A DNA stretch of 64,000 nucleotides from Norana najaformis (lineage: Eukaryota > Annelida > Clitellata > Crassiclitellata > Hormogastridae): assembly GCA_964023275.1 (NCBI GenBank), contig OZ029916.1, forward strand, positions 21,025,389-21,089,388. The letters run 5' to 3'. The position numbers and the translations under genes are program-made. Shown one piece after another: positions 63,813 through 64,000 of the stretch. Numbering within the stretch: position 1 is the first letter of the stretch; each line of letters begins with the position of its first letter. Below the pieces are notes generated by a model that worked only from the letters and a program-made list of their open reading frames with translations, was not told the DNA's origin and ran no database searches.

Positions 63813-64000
63813 CAGCATGCAACCGCTGATGGCTAAGCCCATACAGCAGCTGAGCTCAGGCTGAAATCACCACAGACTTACCAGTACTTGCTAAGGATAA
63901 TGGTGGCAGACGGAGGATGTAACTGACCTAAGCACGAGCCTGATGTACGACTTCTGGTACAACCACGTCAAGGCACAATATGGCCAGAAGGTGCAACTCC
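63813..64000. other. Right edge, nothing identified
   Basis: A CTG-GTAAGT donor on the minus strand (exon end would be 63882) is the only suggestive signal. The open frame behind it has no recognisable ATG4 N-terminal motif. Confidence 0.3.

Noticed and set aside
63882-64000. Possible upstream ATG4 exon ending at a CTG-GTAAGT donor
   Set aside because: The donor is strong, but the frame needed to join 63157 lacks the conserved WNNVKYG-type segment and shows no start codon, so it was not added to the gene.

Overview
This window looks like nuclear DNA from an invertebrate animal, most likely a bilaterian with an AT-rich, intron-rich, repeat-rich genome. No bacterial-type gene layout is present. 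Coding sequence is confined to short exons with GT-AG (once GC-AG) junctions, separated by introns full of LINE ends, tRNA-derived SINEs, MITE-like elements, microsatellites and one minisatellite. I cannot name the species. All splice models were assembled by hand from exon phase, splice consensus and family knowledge, so exon ends may shift slightly.

Five recognisable genes are present, all on the minus strand. In plus coordinates: (1) the 5' part of a Patched (Hedgehog receptor) gene, 352-5343, running off the left edge; (2) a complete-looking FZR1/Cdh1 gene, 11677-20060; (3) a Kv3/Shaw-like voltage-gated potassium channel in three exons, 23254-27359; (4) a Nuclear Factor I (NFI/CTF) gene, 34236-47567, lacking only its first coding exon; (5) an ATG4 (ATG4D-like) autophagy protease, 54795-63157, lacking only its N-terminal exon(s). 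An unrecognised open exon (22107-22445) lies between FZR1 and the channel.

The remainder is mobile-element territory: an L2/CR1-like LINE at 9040-10905; a second LINE fragment at 49075-49950; at least nine 5'-truncated copies of a LINE 3' end with a conserved tail peptide and an ATTACG-type tail; a foldback Mutator-like element carrying a transposase C-terminus and a 10-bp target duplication (28063-28670); a pogo/Tigger-like MITE (41627-42275); a decayed piggyBac-like element with TTAA target sites (44525-46708) next to an NFI exon; and three other inverted-repeat elements.

The most interesting structures come from repeats meeting exons. In the channel gene, an 18-unit, 40-bp minisatellite starts exactly at a 3' splice site and copies that splice site in every unit. 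In NFI, a piggyBac insertion ends about 25 bp from an exon acceptor, with a decayed partial duplicate of that exon on its other side. NFI also appears to have two phase-compatible alternative terminal exons. The genes do not form one pathway: they cover Hedgehog reception, APC/C activation, membrane excitability, transcription and autophagy.
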